The notes below the pieces were generated by a model that was given only the letters and a program-made list of their open reading frames with translations, did not search any database and was not told the origin of the DNA. The translations under genes were made by a program, and so were the position numbers. From NCBI GenBank assembly GCA_034931985.1, contig JAYGHB010000005.1, forward strand, positions 1-64,000: a stretch of 64,000 bases of DNA, read 5' to 3'. Position 1 is the first letter of the stretch; the number at the start of each line of letters is the position of its first letter. Positions 18,438-26,195 of the stretch are shown here, piece after piece. Source of the stretch: Halotia wernerae. GTDB lineage: Bacteria > Cyanobacteriota > Cyanobacteriia > Cyanobacteriales > Nostocaceae.

Positions 18438-19883
18438 GTGAAGAAAACCCTGTTCCTCAATCCTCCTTCCTTCGATGGATTTGATGGTGGTGCTGGTTCC
18501 CGATACCAAGCCAAGCGTGAAATTACTTCTTTTTGGTATCCCACATGGTTAGCGCAACCCGCCGCCCTGGTTCCAGGTAGCAAGCTTGTGGATGCACCAC
18601 CACATAGTCAGACCATAGAAGATGTACTGAAAATCGCCAAAGATTACGAACTGATCATTATGCATACCAGCACACCTTCACTGGCGAATGATGTCAAGTG
18701 TGCTGAAGCCATCAAAGCGCAAAATCCAGATGTACAAGTAGGCTTTGTGGGAGCGCATGTAGCTGTTTTACCAGAGGAAACGCTCAGAAATAATCCTGTC
18801 ATTGACTTTGTATGTCGCAACGAATTTGACTATACCTGCAAGGAGTTAGCTGAAGGTCAATCTTGGTCAGAAATTCAGGGTCTAAGCTACCGTGACCAGA
18901 ATTCTCACATCTGCCATAATGACGAGCGCCCATTAATTCATGATTGGGATGCTATGCCTAGTGTCTTGCCAGTTTATGGGCGTGACTTAGATATTAAAAA
19001 ATATTTCATTGGCTATTTGCTGCATCCTTATATTTCCTTTTATACTGGGCGCGGCTGTCCGGCAAAATGCACCTTTTGTCTTTGGCCGCAGACAATTGGC
19101 GGTCATCTCTATCGCCATAAAAGCCCCGAAGCCGTGGGGCGGGAGATGGAAGAAGCCAAAGTCATCTTTGGTGACAAGGTACGGGAATATATGTTTGATG
19201 ATGATACCTTTACCATCGATAAACATCGAGCGATCGCAATTAGCGAACACATGAAACGGCTCAAGCTCACCTGGAGTTGTAATGCCCGCGCCAACTTAGA
19301 TTACGATACCCTCAAACAACTGCGTGACAACGGTCTGCGGTTGTTACTTGTTGGTTTTGAGTCGGGAAATCAAGATATTCTCAATGGAATAAAGAAAGGC
19401 ATTAAGCTAGAAGTGGCGCGGGAGTTTATGAAAAACTGCCACAAACTCGGCATCACAGTCCACGGTACTTTCATCATTGGTCTGCCGATTGAAACTAAAG
19501 AAACAGTAGAAGAGACTATCCGTTTTGCTTGCGAACTCAGTCCCCACACGATTCAAGTCTCAATTGCTGCCCCTTATCCAGGTACAGAACTTTATGAACA
19601 AGCCAAAGCTAACGGCTGGTTTACCAACCAATCTTTAGTTACTAACTCTGGCATTCAAACCTCAACATTGCAATATCCCACTCTTTCCAGTGCCAAAATT
19701 GAAGATGCTGTTGAGCAAATGTACCGTAAATTCTACTTCCGTCCTCAAGCAATCATCCCCATTGTGCGAGAGATGTTAACAGACCGACAGATGATGATAC
19801 GTCGCCTGCGTGAAGGTGGAGAGTTCTTCTCTTATCTCAAAGAACGCCGTACCCAAGCTGCTGCACACGCCCAATCTAATTAA
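18438..19883 (+). CDS. hpnJ: HpnJ-type B12-binding radical SAM enzyme
   Basis: About 481 residues from GTG 18438, chosen because GAGAGAG sits 7 nt upstream and LFLNPPSFDGFDGGAGSRYQ is the family start; GTG 18423 is the alternative. The N-terminal ~150 residues are cobalamin-binding-like. The radical SAM site is GRGCPAKCTFC (C207, C211, C214). HpnJ converts the terminal sugar of bacteriohopanetetrol glycosides to the cyclitol ether by ring contraction. hpnK follows downstream after 174 bp. The match to HpnJ rests on motif pattern and context. Confidence 0.82.
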   Translation: MKKTLFLNPPSFDGFDGGAGSRYQAKREITSFWYPTWLAQPAALVPGSKLVDAPPHSQTIEDVLKIAKDYELIIMHTSTPSLANDVKCAEAIKAQNPDVQVGFVGAHVAVLPEETLRNNPVIDFVCRNEFDYTCKELAEGQSWSEIQGLSYRDQNSHICHNDERPLIHDWDAMPSVLPVYGRDLDIKKYFIGYLLHPYISFYTGRGCPAKCTFCLWPQTIGGHLYRHKSPEAVGREMEEAKVIFGDKVREYMFDDDTFTIDKHRAIAISEHMKRLKLTWSCNARANLDYDTLKQLRDNGLRLLLVGFESGNQDILNGIKKGIKLEVAREFMKNCHKLGITVHGTFIIGLPIETKETVEETIRFACELSPHTIQVSIAAPYPGTELYEQAKANGWFTNQSLVTNSGIQTSTLQYPTLSSAKIEDAVEQMYRKFYFRPQAIIPIVREMLTDRQMMIRRLREGGEFFSYLKERRTQAAAHAQSN

Positions 19884-19915
19884 AGTCCTGTCGTTTCAAT
19901 AAGACTTATAAAAGC

Positions 19916-19947
19916 GGGAAATGGGAAACTGCTTTTTCCCATTTCCC
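19916..19947 (+). terminator. Hairpin downstream of hpnJ
   Basis: Perfect 13-bp arms GGGAAATGGGAAA (19916-19928) and TTTCCCATTTCCC (19935-19947) with a 6-nt loop, 33 bp past the stop. No T-run follows, so termination strength is uncertain. Confidence 0.45.
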
Positions 19948-19980
19948 ATACTTCGCTCAATTAAGAATTGATTCGATTTC

Positions 19981-20018
19981 ATTTTTAATTTTTAATTTTT
20001 AATTTTTAATTTTTAATT
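19981..20018. repeat. Short tandem repeat of TTTTTAA-type units
   Basis: About five back-to-back ATTTTTA/TTTTTAA units. This is a simple A/T repeat common between genes in this type of genome, here between hpnJ and hpnK. Confidence 0.7.
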
Positions 20019-20020
20019 CC

Positions 20021-20050
20021 CGTTCGCGTAGCGTCTCCGCAGGAGAAGGG
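20021..20050. repeat. Dispersed palindromic repeat supplying a ribosome site
   Basis: CCGTTCGCGTAGCGTCTCC followed by GCAGGAGAAGGG is one of the multicopy GTAGCGTCTCC...GGAGAAG elements seen elsewhere in the window (24380, 43535, 34165). Its AGGAGAAGGG ends 7 nt before the hpnK ATG and serves as the apparent Shine-Dalgarno. Confidence 0.6.
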
Positions 20051-20057
20051 ATGCCCC

Positions 20058-20981
20058 ATGCCCCATACTCGTCGTTTTGCTATTATCAATGGTGACGATT
20101 TCGGCTTTTCTCAAGGCGTTAATCAAGGGATTATTCAAGCGCATGAACAAGGTGTACTGACTAGTACCAGCCTGATGGTAACAGGTGATGCAGCCGAAGA
20201 GGCGATCGCTCTTGCACGTAGTCATCCCAATTTGGCAGTTGGTCTACACCTTGTTTTGGTATGCGGTCGAGCTGTTTTGTCACCTTCCCAAATTCCCCAC
20301 TTGGTGGATTCTATGAGTAACTTCTCAAATAGCTCCCTGCAAGCTGGGTTACGCTATCAATTTCATCGCGCCGCCCGTGAAGAATTACGGCGAGAAATCC
20401 GCGCCCAGTTATCAAAATTTTGCGACTCTGGGCTACCTCTTTCTCACGTAGATGGACATTTACACTTCCATGTTCATCCTGTCGTACTGGGTATTTTAGT
20501 TGAGTTAGCACAGGAATTTGATATCCGGGTGATTCGTCTACCATCTGAAGAGTTGGGAATGAGCCTGAAGCTTGACTGCCAGGGATTACTAACTAAGCTA
20601 CTCTGGTCATGGGTGTTTGGTAAATTGCGGCGCTATGGTGAGGGTTTGCTGACATCTCAAGGTATTGGCTTTGCTAACAAAGTTTATGGGTTGTTGCAAA
20701 CTGGCAAGATGACAGAGGAATACTTACTCGGTCTTATACCCCAGATTCAGGCAGACTTAGTGGAAATTTATTCTCATCCAGCATTAGCGAATGATGGGGA
20801 ACCGCTGAATGGGCTGCCAGAAGCAGGTACAGCAGAACTCGCGGCCTTGTTAAGCGAACAAGTGCGCGAGGTATTGATTGCCAATCATTTTGAACTAACT
20901 AACTATCACAAAATATATAGCAGGGGACAGATGACAGGGGACAGGAGAGAAGTGCGGTCTTCTCCCAAACCGAGAGGCTAG
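20058..20981 (+). CDS. hpnK: HpnK-type deacetylase (YdjC/ChbG fold)
   Basis: 307 residues. NGDDFG (11-16) and HLHFHVH (134-140) are the metal-binding Asp/His motifs of the YdjC polysaccharide-deacetylase-like family. HpnK removes the acetyl group from BHT-N-acetylglucosamine, the step before HpnJ. The last ~20 residues (YSRGQMTGDRREVRSSPKPR) are encoded by dispersed repeat DNA beginning at 20916 and are probably not native. No hpnI or hpnH lies in the window. Confidence 0.82.
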   Translation: MPHTRRFAIINGDDFGFSQGVNQGIIQAHEQGVLTSTSLMVTGDAAEEAIALARSHPNLAVGLHLVLVCGRAVLSPSQIPHLVDSMSNFSNSSLQAGLRYQFHRAAREELRREIRAQLSKFCDSGLPLSHVDGHLHFHVHPVVLGILVELAQEFDIRVIRLPSEELGMSLKLDCQGLLTKLLWSWVFGKLRRYGEGLLTSQGIGFANKVYGLLQTGKMTEEYLLGLIPQIQADLVEIYSHPALANDGEPLNGLPEAGTAELAALLSEQVREVLIANHFELTNYHKIYSRGQMTGDRREVRSSPKPRG

Positions 20982-21035
20982 CGCCTGCTGTAGGATGCCC
21001 GTACCCCTGCGGGGAAGCAAGCTACGCGAACGGGG
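20916..21035. repeat. Repeat DNA overrunning the hpnK 3' end
   Basis: It starts TATAGCAGGGGACAG (same start as repeats at 25222 and 53934), continues with CAGGGGA-like heptamers, then a palindromic block (GTACCCCTGCGGGGAAGC...AGCTACGCGAAC) also present at ~24345 and ~55910. The hpnK stop codon lies inside it. Confidence 0.7.
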
Positions 21036-21249
21036 AACAGTAGGAGGTGATTAGTCATCTAGTATTGCTGTGTTGGATGTGGATGCGGAGTTTGGTAGTA
21101 GACTTACAAGATAAAAGTGCGATCGCTCTTCTTGTAAAGACGGCGGTTTGCCGCGTCTTTGTGATCTTTTGTGATCTATCAAAAAACCTTAACCGAATCG
21201 TATTGCCTCTACAACCCCGTTCCAATTTTTCTTAATTGCCCTGTATTTC

Positions 21250-21310
21250 TCTACGAGAGGCTGTACCCTAAGCGTAGCTATGCCGCAGGCTTTACGGCTA
21301 CACTTAGTAC
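21250..21310. repeat. Dispersed palindromic repeat (CTACGAGAGGCT...AAGCGTAGC type)
   Basis: CTCTACGAGAGGCTGTACCC and AAGCGTAGCTATGCCG match motif blocks found near 25395, 26568 and 52318. It lies just upstream of the YdcF-like gene. Confidence 0.5.
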
Positions 21311-21329
21311 AAGCGCTCTATTCCCCAGT

Positions 21330-22121
21330 ATGTTTTTATATCTCTCTAAGTTACTACCGCTGTTTTTTTATCCATTGGGACTAGCTAGTGTGAGCTTGGT
21401 AGTGGCATTGATCACATTGTGGAAAAGACCACGCATTGCAGCAGGTGCGATCACTTTATCTTTAACTTTATTACTTTTTTGTAGTAATGCTTGGGTGTCT
21501 AAATCCCTGGCGCGATCGCTAGAGTGGCAAAATTTCCCCCTCAACCCAATCCCGAATGCTGAAGCAATCGTAGTTTTGGGTGGTGCGACTAAATCGGCTT
21601 CTCCCCCAAGACCAACTGTTGATTTAAGTGAATCGGGCGATCGCGTGATTTATGCTGCTCAACTATATCGCCAAAAAAAAGCTCCGATAATTATTCTCAG
21701 TGGTGGTCGCGTCAATTGGCGCGGCGTTGGTTCACCAGAATCAGCAGATATGGCCACAATACTCACCTCTATTGGTATACCACCGGAGGCAATTATCCAA
21801 GAGCCTGATTCTTTCAACACATATCAAAATGCCGTCAATGTCAAGAAAATTTTAGAAACTCGTGGTATTAATCAAATATTATTAGTAACTTCGGCAATGC
21901 ACATGCCGCGATCGCTGAAAATTTTTCAGCGTCAAGGTGTTGATGTGATTCCTGCACCTACAGACTTTCTCGTCAGTCAAGGCGATATCAAGGAACTCGG
22001 CAGCACTCCCAAAGCCGCTATACTAAGTTTATTACCTGATAGCGACAACCTCAACCAATTTACTAGCGCTTTAAAAGAATATATTGGTAGTTTTGTCTAT
22101 CGCTTGCGCGGTTGGCTTTAA
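21330..22121 (+). CDS. YdcF/ElyC-like DUF218 membrane protein
   Basis: 263 residues from ATG 21330; an earlier in-frame start at 21171 would translate repeat DNA and is rejected. Two N-terminal membrane spans (~2-25 and 30-52) are followed by a periplasmic DUF218 domain with AIVVLGGATK, ESGDRVIYAAQLYR, IILSGGR and SFNTYQNAVN. E. coli relatives (ElyC, SanA) affect envelope and peptidoglycan precursor metabolism; the biochemical activity is unknown. Single gene on the plus strand, convergent with the TetR gene 17 bp away. Confidence 0.85.
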   Translation: MFLYLSKLLPLFFYPLGLASVSLVVALITLWKRPRIAAGAITLSLTLLLFCSNAWVSKSLARSLEWQNFPLNPIPNAEAIVVLGGATKSASPPRPTVDLSESGDRVIYAAQLYRQKKAPIIILSGGRVNWRGVGSPESADMATILTSIGIPPEAIIQEPDSFNTYQNAVNVKKILETRGINQILLVTSAMHMPRSLKIFQRQGVDVIPAPTDFLVSQGDIKELGSTPKAAILSLLPDSDNLNQFTSALKEYIGSFVYRLRGWL

Positions 22122-22138
22122 TTAGGAGTTCAAGCTTT

Positions 22139-22735
22139 TTATTTACTTTCATAGTTATAAATATATTGGATTGCCACCAGTAATGCATCCAGCATGGCTT
22201 CATAACTTGCATCGGTTGAACGATTTAGCGTCATCAATTCTGACTGTTCTCTGATAATGAAGCCGTAAATCGCCGCATTGACCATCCGCATAACATCGAT
22301 GAAAGCATCATCGTTTAATGCATATAGTTGCAGTGATTTTTTCAACAGACTCAGAGAATCCTGGATGATTGCAGCTTCTTCAGGGTCTGCGGGCTGCAAC
22401 TGATACTGCATCATCACTTTATAAAGTGCGGGATGCGCTTGGGCAAAATTTCTAGTCACTCGTGCCCCTGTACGCAGTAGTAAATGAGCCTCAGTGATTC
22501 CCTCCATTTGTTGTTCGCAATCTGTTAAATACTTTCGCCAAATTGCCAAGGCTACTGCTCTTCGTAGTCCGGCATTACCATCAAGATGTTTGTAGATAGC
22601 GGGAGGCTTAATGCCTAACTCCCGTGCAACCCGATTTACCCCAAGGGCGGATTCTCCCTCTTTTTCTATACAGGCGATCGCAGCGTCAATTACATCCTGT
22701 CGTGTCAGGGATTGTTCTTTAAAAGGACGACCCAT
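22139..22735 (-). CDS. TetR-family transcriptional regulator
   Basis: 198 residues. The N-terminal helix-turn-helix (LTRQDVIDAAIACIEKEG ... GVNRVARELGIKPPAIYKHL) is of TetR/AcrR type, with a C-terminal all-helical ligand domain of the TetR_C_33-like kind. It is divergent from the amidase gene with a 74-bp shared promoter holding a perfect 9+9 inverted repeat, so it likely represses itself and the amidase. The inducer cannot be predicted. Confidence 0.88.
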   Translation of the reverse strand: MGRPFKEQSLTRQDVIDAAIACIEKEGESALGVNRVARELGIKPPAIYKHLDGNAGLRRAVALAIWRKYLTDCEQQMEGITEAHLLLRTGARVTRNFAQAHPALYKVMMQYQLQPADPEEAAIIQDSLSLLKKSLQLYALNDDAFIDVMRMVNAAIYGFIIREQSELMTLNRSTDASYEAMLDALLVAIQYIYNYESK

Positions 22736-22743
22736 AAATGAAC

Positions 22744-22764
22744 TTAGTTAATACAATTAACTAA
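22744..22764. promoter_or_regulatory. Candidate TetR operator
   Basis: Perfect inverted repeat with 9-nt arms, TTAGTTAAT and ATTAACTAA, around ACA, only 9 bp upstream of the TetR start codon. A half-site (AATTAACT) recurs at ~22775. Size and symmetry are as expected for a TetR dimer site controlling both divergent genes. Confidence 0.65.
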
Positions 22765-22809
22765 AAGTAAATATAATTAACTTTATCAAGAACTACCAGT
22801 TTACTATCT

Positions 22810-24288
22810 ATGAGTAGCCTAACGTTTACCCCAGCGCATGAACTGGCGCGGATGATTCGCGATCGTGAAGTTTCTGTTGTTGAAGTTATCAATGCTTACT
22901 TGAATCAAATTGCTAAACACAACAGTAAGCTGAATGCGATTTGTACCCTGGATGAAGACAATGCTCGTGTCAGGGCAAAGCTGGCTGACGAAGCTTTAAG
23001 CAAAGGAGAAAACTGGGGAGTTCTACACGGAGTTCCGATCACGATTAAAGACATTTTTGAAACAGAGGGACTATTGACCACAGCAGGCTACATTCCTCTC
23101 AAAGACTATGTGCCTCAACAAGATGCTACCGTTGTGGCAAGGCTGCGGGGAGCAGGAGCAATCATCTTGGGAAAGACGAATATGGCGGAATTGGCTGGTG
23201 ATTACCAAAGTACAAATTCCTTGTTCCCACGAGTCAACAATCCTTGGAATCTGGACTACACTGCTGGAGGCAGTTCTGGAGGTAGTGCAGTTGCTGTAGC
23301 AGCAGGACTTTCAGCGTTAGATTTGGGCAACGATTTTGCAGGTTCAGTGCGTCAGCCTGCTCACTTCTGTGGCGTATATGGTTTAAAGCCTACAGATCGC
23401 CGGATTTCTACCGCAGGACAAATTCCTGAAGTGCCTGGAATGCCTGTCTGTATTCGGCAAATGATGACAGTAGGCTGTTTTGGGCGATCGCTTGAAGATA
23501 TCCGACTGTGCTTAGAGTTAATTGCAGGTGCTGATATTCGCCGTCCTGATGTCCCGCCAATTCCACTAGATACCCCCTCTGGTAAATCTTTGCAGAATCT
23601 CAAAATTGCTTGGAGTGATGAATGGGCAGAAGTTCAGGTTGCGTCCGAAATTCGCTCGGCAATGGCTGCGATCGCACAGATCCTATCTCAAGCAGGTATA
23701 CAAATTGAACCCTGGCTTCCCAAAAATTTTGACCTATCAAAAATATTTAACCTCTATGGGCGAATGGCGGCATACATCAACAACTACGCTCAACCGAAGG
23801 ATCGCTATAATATGCGACGCAGTGCGGAGTTGATTTTCCGCACCGCTACTCAAGGTGACAAGTCACTGCGAAAATTAGGAAATTTTAGCAGCTTCCTACC
23901 AGAACTATTGAATCCACGCCTAAAAGGATATTTTGAGGCACTCACTGAGCGCGATCGCTTCACTGCCGAAATAGATGAGGCATTAGAACCTTGGGATGCA
24001 TGGCTCACTCCAGTTGCAGCAACCACTACTTTTACTCATCGGATTGCTTGGAGTCCTATTGATATTGATGGCAAACCCTACCCTCATGCAGTAGCAAATG
24101 GAGCTTACACCATGCCATTCAATCTAAGTGGGCATCCTGCTGTGGTGATTCCAATTGGGCAAACTCAAAATGGTCTACCGATTGGGATGCAAATTATTGG
24201 TAAACGGTGGTGTGAGATAGAGTTATTGGCGATCGCGCATCAGCTTGATCAAGTAATCAATGCTTTCCGAACCCCATTTGGTTACTAA
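22810..24288 (+). CDS. Amidase-signature (AS) family amidase
   Basis: 492 residues. The AS catalytic set is visible: K80 in VPITIKDIFE, the Gly/Ser-rich TAGGSSGGSA (151-160, cis-Ser) and the nucleophile S179 in FAGSVRQPA. The stretch before it is GNDFAGS instead of the common GSDxGGS. Close to bacterial amidases hydrolysing small or aryl amides rather than GatA, because it ends without the GatA tail. It is divergent from the TetR gene, which probably regulates it. Cytosolic; substrate unknown. Confidence 0.88.
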   Translation: MSSLTFTPAHELARMIRDREVSVVEVINAYLNQIAKHNSKLNAICTLDEDNARVRAKLADEALSKGENWGVLHGVPITIKDIFETEGLLTTAGYIPLKDYVPQQDATVVARLRGAGAIILGKTNMAELAGDYQSTNSLFPRVNNPWNLDYTAGGSSGGSAVAVAAGLSALDLGNDFAGSVRQPAHFCGVYGLKPTDRRISTAGQIPEVPGMPVCIRQMMTVGCFGRSLEDIRLCLELIAGADIRRPDVPPIPLDTPSGKSLQNLKIAWSDEWAEVQVASEIRSAMAAIAQILSQAGIQIEPWLPKNFDLSKIFNLYGRMAAYINNYAQPKDRYNMRRSAELIFRTATQGDKSLRKLGNFSSFLPELLNPRLKGYFEALTERDRFTAEIDEALEPWDAWLTPVAATTTFTHRIAWSPIDIDGKPYPHAVANGAYTMPFNLSGHPAVVIPIGQTQNGLPIGMQIIGKRWCEIELLAIAHQLDQVINAFRTPFGY

Positions 24289-24296
24289 AGCATTAG

Positions 24297-24412
24297 CTAG
24301 CAGTGGAGCGATAGCTGCGCCAACGCCCGCCGTAGGATGCCCGTACCCCTGTGGGGAAGCAAGCTACGCGTAGTGTCTCCTTTAGGAGAAGGGCTGTAGG
24401 GCGATCGCATTT
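24297..24412. repeat. Cluster of dispersed palindromic repeats
   Basis: Contains GTAGGATGCCCGTACCCC with GTGGGGAAGCAAGCTACGCG (near-identical to 20990-21030) and the GTCTCCTTTAGGAGAAGG hairpin, ending in a HIP1 site. It fills the gap between the converging amidase and 120-aa genes. Confidence 0.65.
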
Positions 24413-24419
24413 TTTGAGA

Positions 24420-24782
24420 CTATGCACTCATAGATTCAGAAGTCAGCAAACCCGACATACTCAATACTCGCTGTGACCAATTAGAGGCAACAGCCGCAAT
24501 ATTTGCAGTTTCTGTTGAGTTGTCCCAAACATTGACCCCATTTTGTTTCCAGTCTTGTAGCAAGTCTTGGAGTTGATTTAATTCAACCTTATTTATTTCG
24601 CTTTCTCGTTGTATCAAAGACAAGTACAACAGACTCTCTTCCAATAAAAGCGGGACTAATTCACGGTTAGCACTCTTTTGTGACCAAGATTTGAGACGTG
24701 CTAAACTAGCTGCCAATTCTCCCAACTGTTGTGCGTGGGTTTGGCGTAAAAAACTAGTTTCAATTGCACTCCAGTTAGGCAT
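24420..24782 (-). CDS. Hypothetical protein, 120 aa, paired with DUF5674
   Basis: Mostly helical, soluble, with Leu/Gln/Glu-rich heptad-like stretches (LEESLLYLSLIQRESE, VELNQLQDLLQDW). No known domain recognised. Its start codon overlaps the stop of the DUF5674 gene by one base (TAATG), so the two are translationally coupled. Either a partner of DUF5674 or a small accessory protein; function unknown. Confidence 0.6.
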   Translation of the reverse strand: MPNWSAIETSFLRQTHAQQLGELAASLARLKSWSQKSANRELVPLLLEESLLYLSLIQRESEINKVELNQLQDLLQDWKQNGVNVWDNSTETANIAAVASNWSQRVLSMSGLLTSESMSA

Positions 24783-25117
24783 TACAATCCTCCTAGCAAT
24801 CGCTTGGTAATTTGACTAACTTGTTCTCGAATTTGTGGAGATTGGATGATCATACTACGGTTGTTTTGGCTGGGGCGGATATTAATGATTGACTCAAACA
24901 CGATTTCCTGCGTATAAGGAGACCAATCTGCACCCCAAATATCTCGTTGCCTGCTGCCGTCTTTCAGCAACTCTTGTTCACATTCATAGTGACGAACGCT
25001 ACCACCTGCGAGAATCTTGCGTTCAATGTCCACTGCTATTTTAATGAATACATCCCAAGTTTTCAGCATTTCGTCTATCTCTTCATGGGTAGCAGGCTCA
25101 CAAATTATTAAAACCAA
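24782..25117 (-). CDS. DUF5674 family protein
   Basis: 111 residues with the family blocks VDIERKILAGGSVRHYECE, DGSRQRDIWGADW and INIRPSQNNRS. A small soluble protein of unknown function, found widely in bacteria and often in mobile or defence-like neighbourhoods. First gene of a two-gene minus-strand unit. A heptamer-repeat element lies ~100 bp upstream. Confidence 0.75.
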   Translation of the reverse strand: MVLIICEPATHEEIDEMLKTWDVFIKIAVDIERKILAGGSVRHYECEQELLKDGSRQRDIWGADWSPYTQEIVFESIINIRPSQNNRSMIIQSPQIREQVSQITKRLLGGL

Positions 25118-25221
25118 TGGAAAGTAGTCCTAGTCAGCAATCAATAACGTCAATTAATACACTACTTAATCATGCCAAACAACTGAACGCAGCCAAGTGA
25201 CACTCTGCGGTCTTTGCATGA

Positions 25222-25382
25222 TATAGCAGGGGGCAGGGTACAGGGTACAGGGGACAGGGGACAGGGGACAGGGGACAGGGGACAGGGGACAGGGTACAGG
25301 GTACAGGGGATAGACTTGAGATTCTGATGGTGGCAGAGTTGTATGATCAGTTTATGTCCTAACCTACCTGGCAATAGCTATA
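25222..25382. repeat. Inverted-end repeat element with 12 CAGGGGA heptamers
   Basis: It begins TATAGC (25222) and ends GCTATA (25377-25382). It contains 12 consecutive heptamers (25227-25310; CAGGGGA/CAGGGTA variants), then a unique part ending TTTATGTCCTAACCTACCTG. The copy at 53934-54024 has the same ends and the TTTATGTCCTAA block but only 2 heptamers; the length difference, 70 bp, is exactly ten heptamers. This fits a non-autonomous, MITE-like or STRR-type element. Confidence 0.75.
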
Positions 25383-25489
25383 CTTACACAGTTTGCGGTA
25401 AGCGTAGCTATGCCGTTAGAATTATCGCTGAAGCTCAACTTTTCTTATTAATGGTGATAGTGAACTATATTGCATTCATGGTAGTAGTT

Positions 25490-25711
25490 ATGTCTAAAAA
25501 TTTACCTTATATTATTCCATCTGCTCAACCTGAAATTGACGAAAGTTTTGCTGCTTACCACACAACTCATCAGTTTTACCACGAAGTTCAAACGCGAACA
25601 GAGTTTCAGCGTTATTGTGAGTGGTATTACGTAACCGCAGAACAACACCGTCAAGAGCTTAAAAAAATGCGCGGCGAACTGAATATTTTGCAGTGGTTTC
25701 GCCGCCCCTAA
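25490..25711 (+). CDS. Small conserved-looking protein, 73 aa, unknown
   Basis: The ATG at 25490 starts SKNLPYIIPSAQPEIDES; upstream in-frame codons would encode repeat-derived residues. The C-terminal part is Tyr/Glu-rich and helical (EFQRYCEWYYVTAEQHRQEL, then NILQWFRRP). Soluble, no known domain. It converges on ftrV with a 5-bp gap. Confidence 0.5.
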   Translation: MSKNLPYIIPSAQPEIDESFAAYHTTHQFYHEVQTRTEFQRYCEWYYVTAEQHRQELKKMRGELNILQWFRRP

Positions 25712-25716
25712 GCAAT

Positions 25717-25938
25717 TTAGATAGTTTCTAACTCATCTTCACGTAAATGAGCTTTAAATTTTTTACTAAATTGAACAAAAATCGGCAAATTGGCGCTTAT
25801 AGGTCTACCTTGCCATTCTGTAGCAAAACCTATAACTTCGCCTTCTAGACCTTTAATGTCAAAAGCCTGACCTCGATGCTCAGGATGATGATAAACCACT
25901 ACCGAATCTTTAACACGGACGCGATCGCCAACTTTCAT
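25717..25938 (-). CDS. ftrV: Ferredoxin-thioredoxin reductase variable subunit
   Basis: 73 residues from ATG 25938 (MKVGDRVRVKDSVVVYHHPE), the usual FtrV size; an upstream in-frame start would add an unusual 15-residue tail. SH3-like beta barrel with HRGQAFDIKGLEGEV and NLPIFVQF. It pairs with the catalytic FtrC subunit to pass electrons from photosystem-I ferredoxin to thioredoxins in light regulation. ftrC is not nearby. Confidence 0.9.
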   Translation of the reverse strand: MKVGDRVRVKDSVVVYHHPEHRGQAFDIKGLEGEVIGFATEWQGRPISANLPIFVQFSKKFKAHLREDELETI

Positions 25939-26097
25939 AACAAAATTTACACCTAGCTTTTGCTGTTCCACAAGTATCTCCACAGCTATTCCTCATTGAA
26001 CTGCTATTTTGGAAAATAGACTGCTTGCCACAGCTACTCTTATAGGTCTAATTTTTACAAGACGCTATATTTTATCCCTCTGTACCTGCTACACAAA

Positions 26098-26121
26098 CAA
26101 AGCCTGCCCATGCAGGCTTTG
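26098..26121 (-). terminator. Strong hairpin terminator, minus strand
   Basis: Perfect 10-bp stem CAAAGCCTGC (26098-26107) / GCAGGCTTTG (26112-26121) with a 4-nt loop. On the minus strand it is followed by TTTGTTTGT, a U-rich tract. It would end a minus-strand transcript coming from the structured region 26150-26400, upstream of ftrV. Confidence 0.55.
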
Positions 26122-26195
26122 ATAGGATTAGTCAGAGACATCAGAATTTCAGAGTAGACTTTAGTATTGACAGACTATGTGGGAAAACTTTACTT

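Noticed and set aside
25162..25374. 70-codon minus-strand frame with repeated Pro-Cys-Pro-Leu
   Set aside because: It is a translation of the CAGGGGA heptamer array, not a protein.
25222..25382. CRISPR array
   Set aside because: The 7-bp units have no spacers and are directly tandem.
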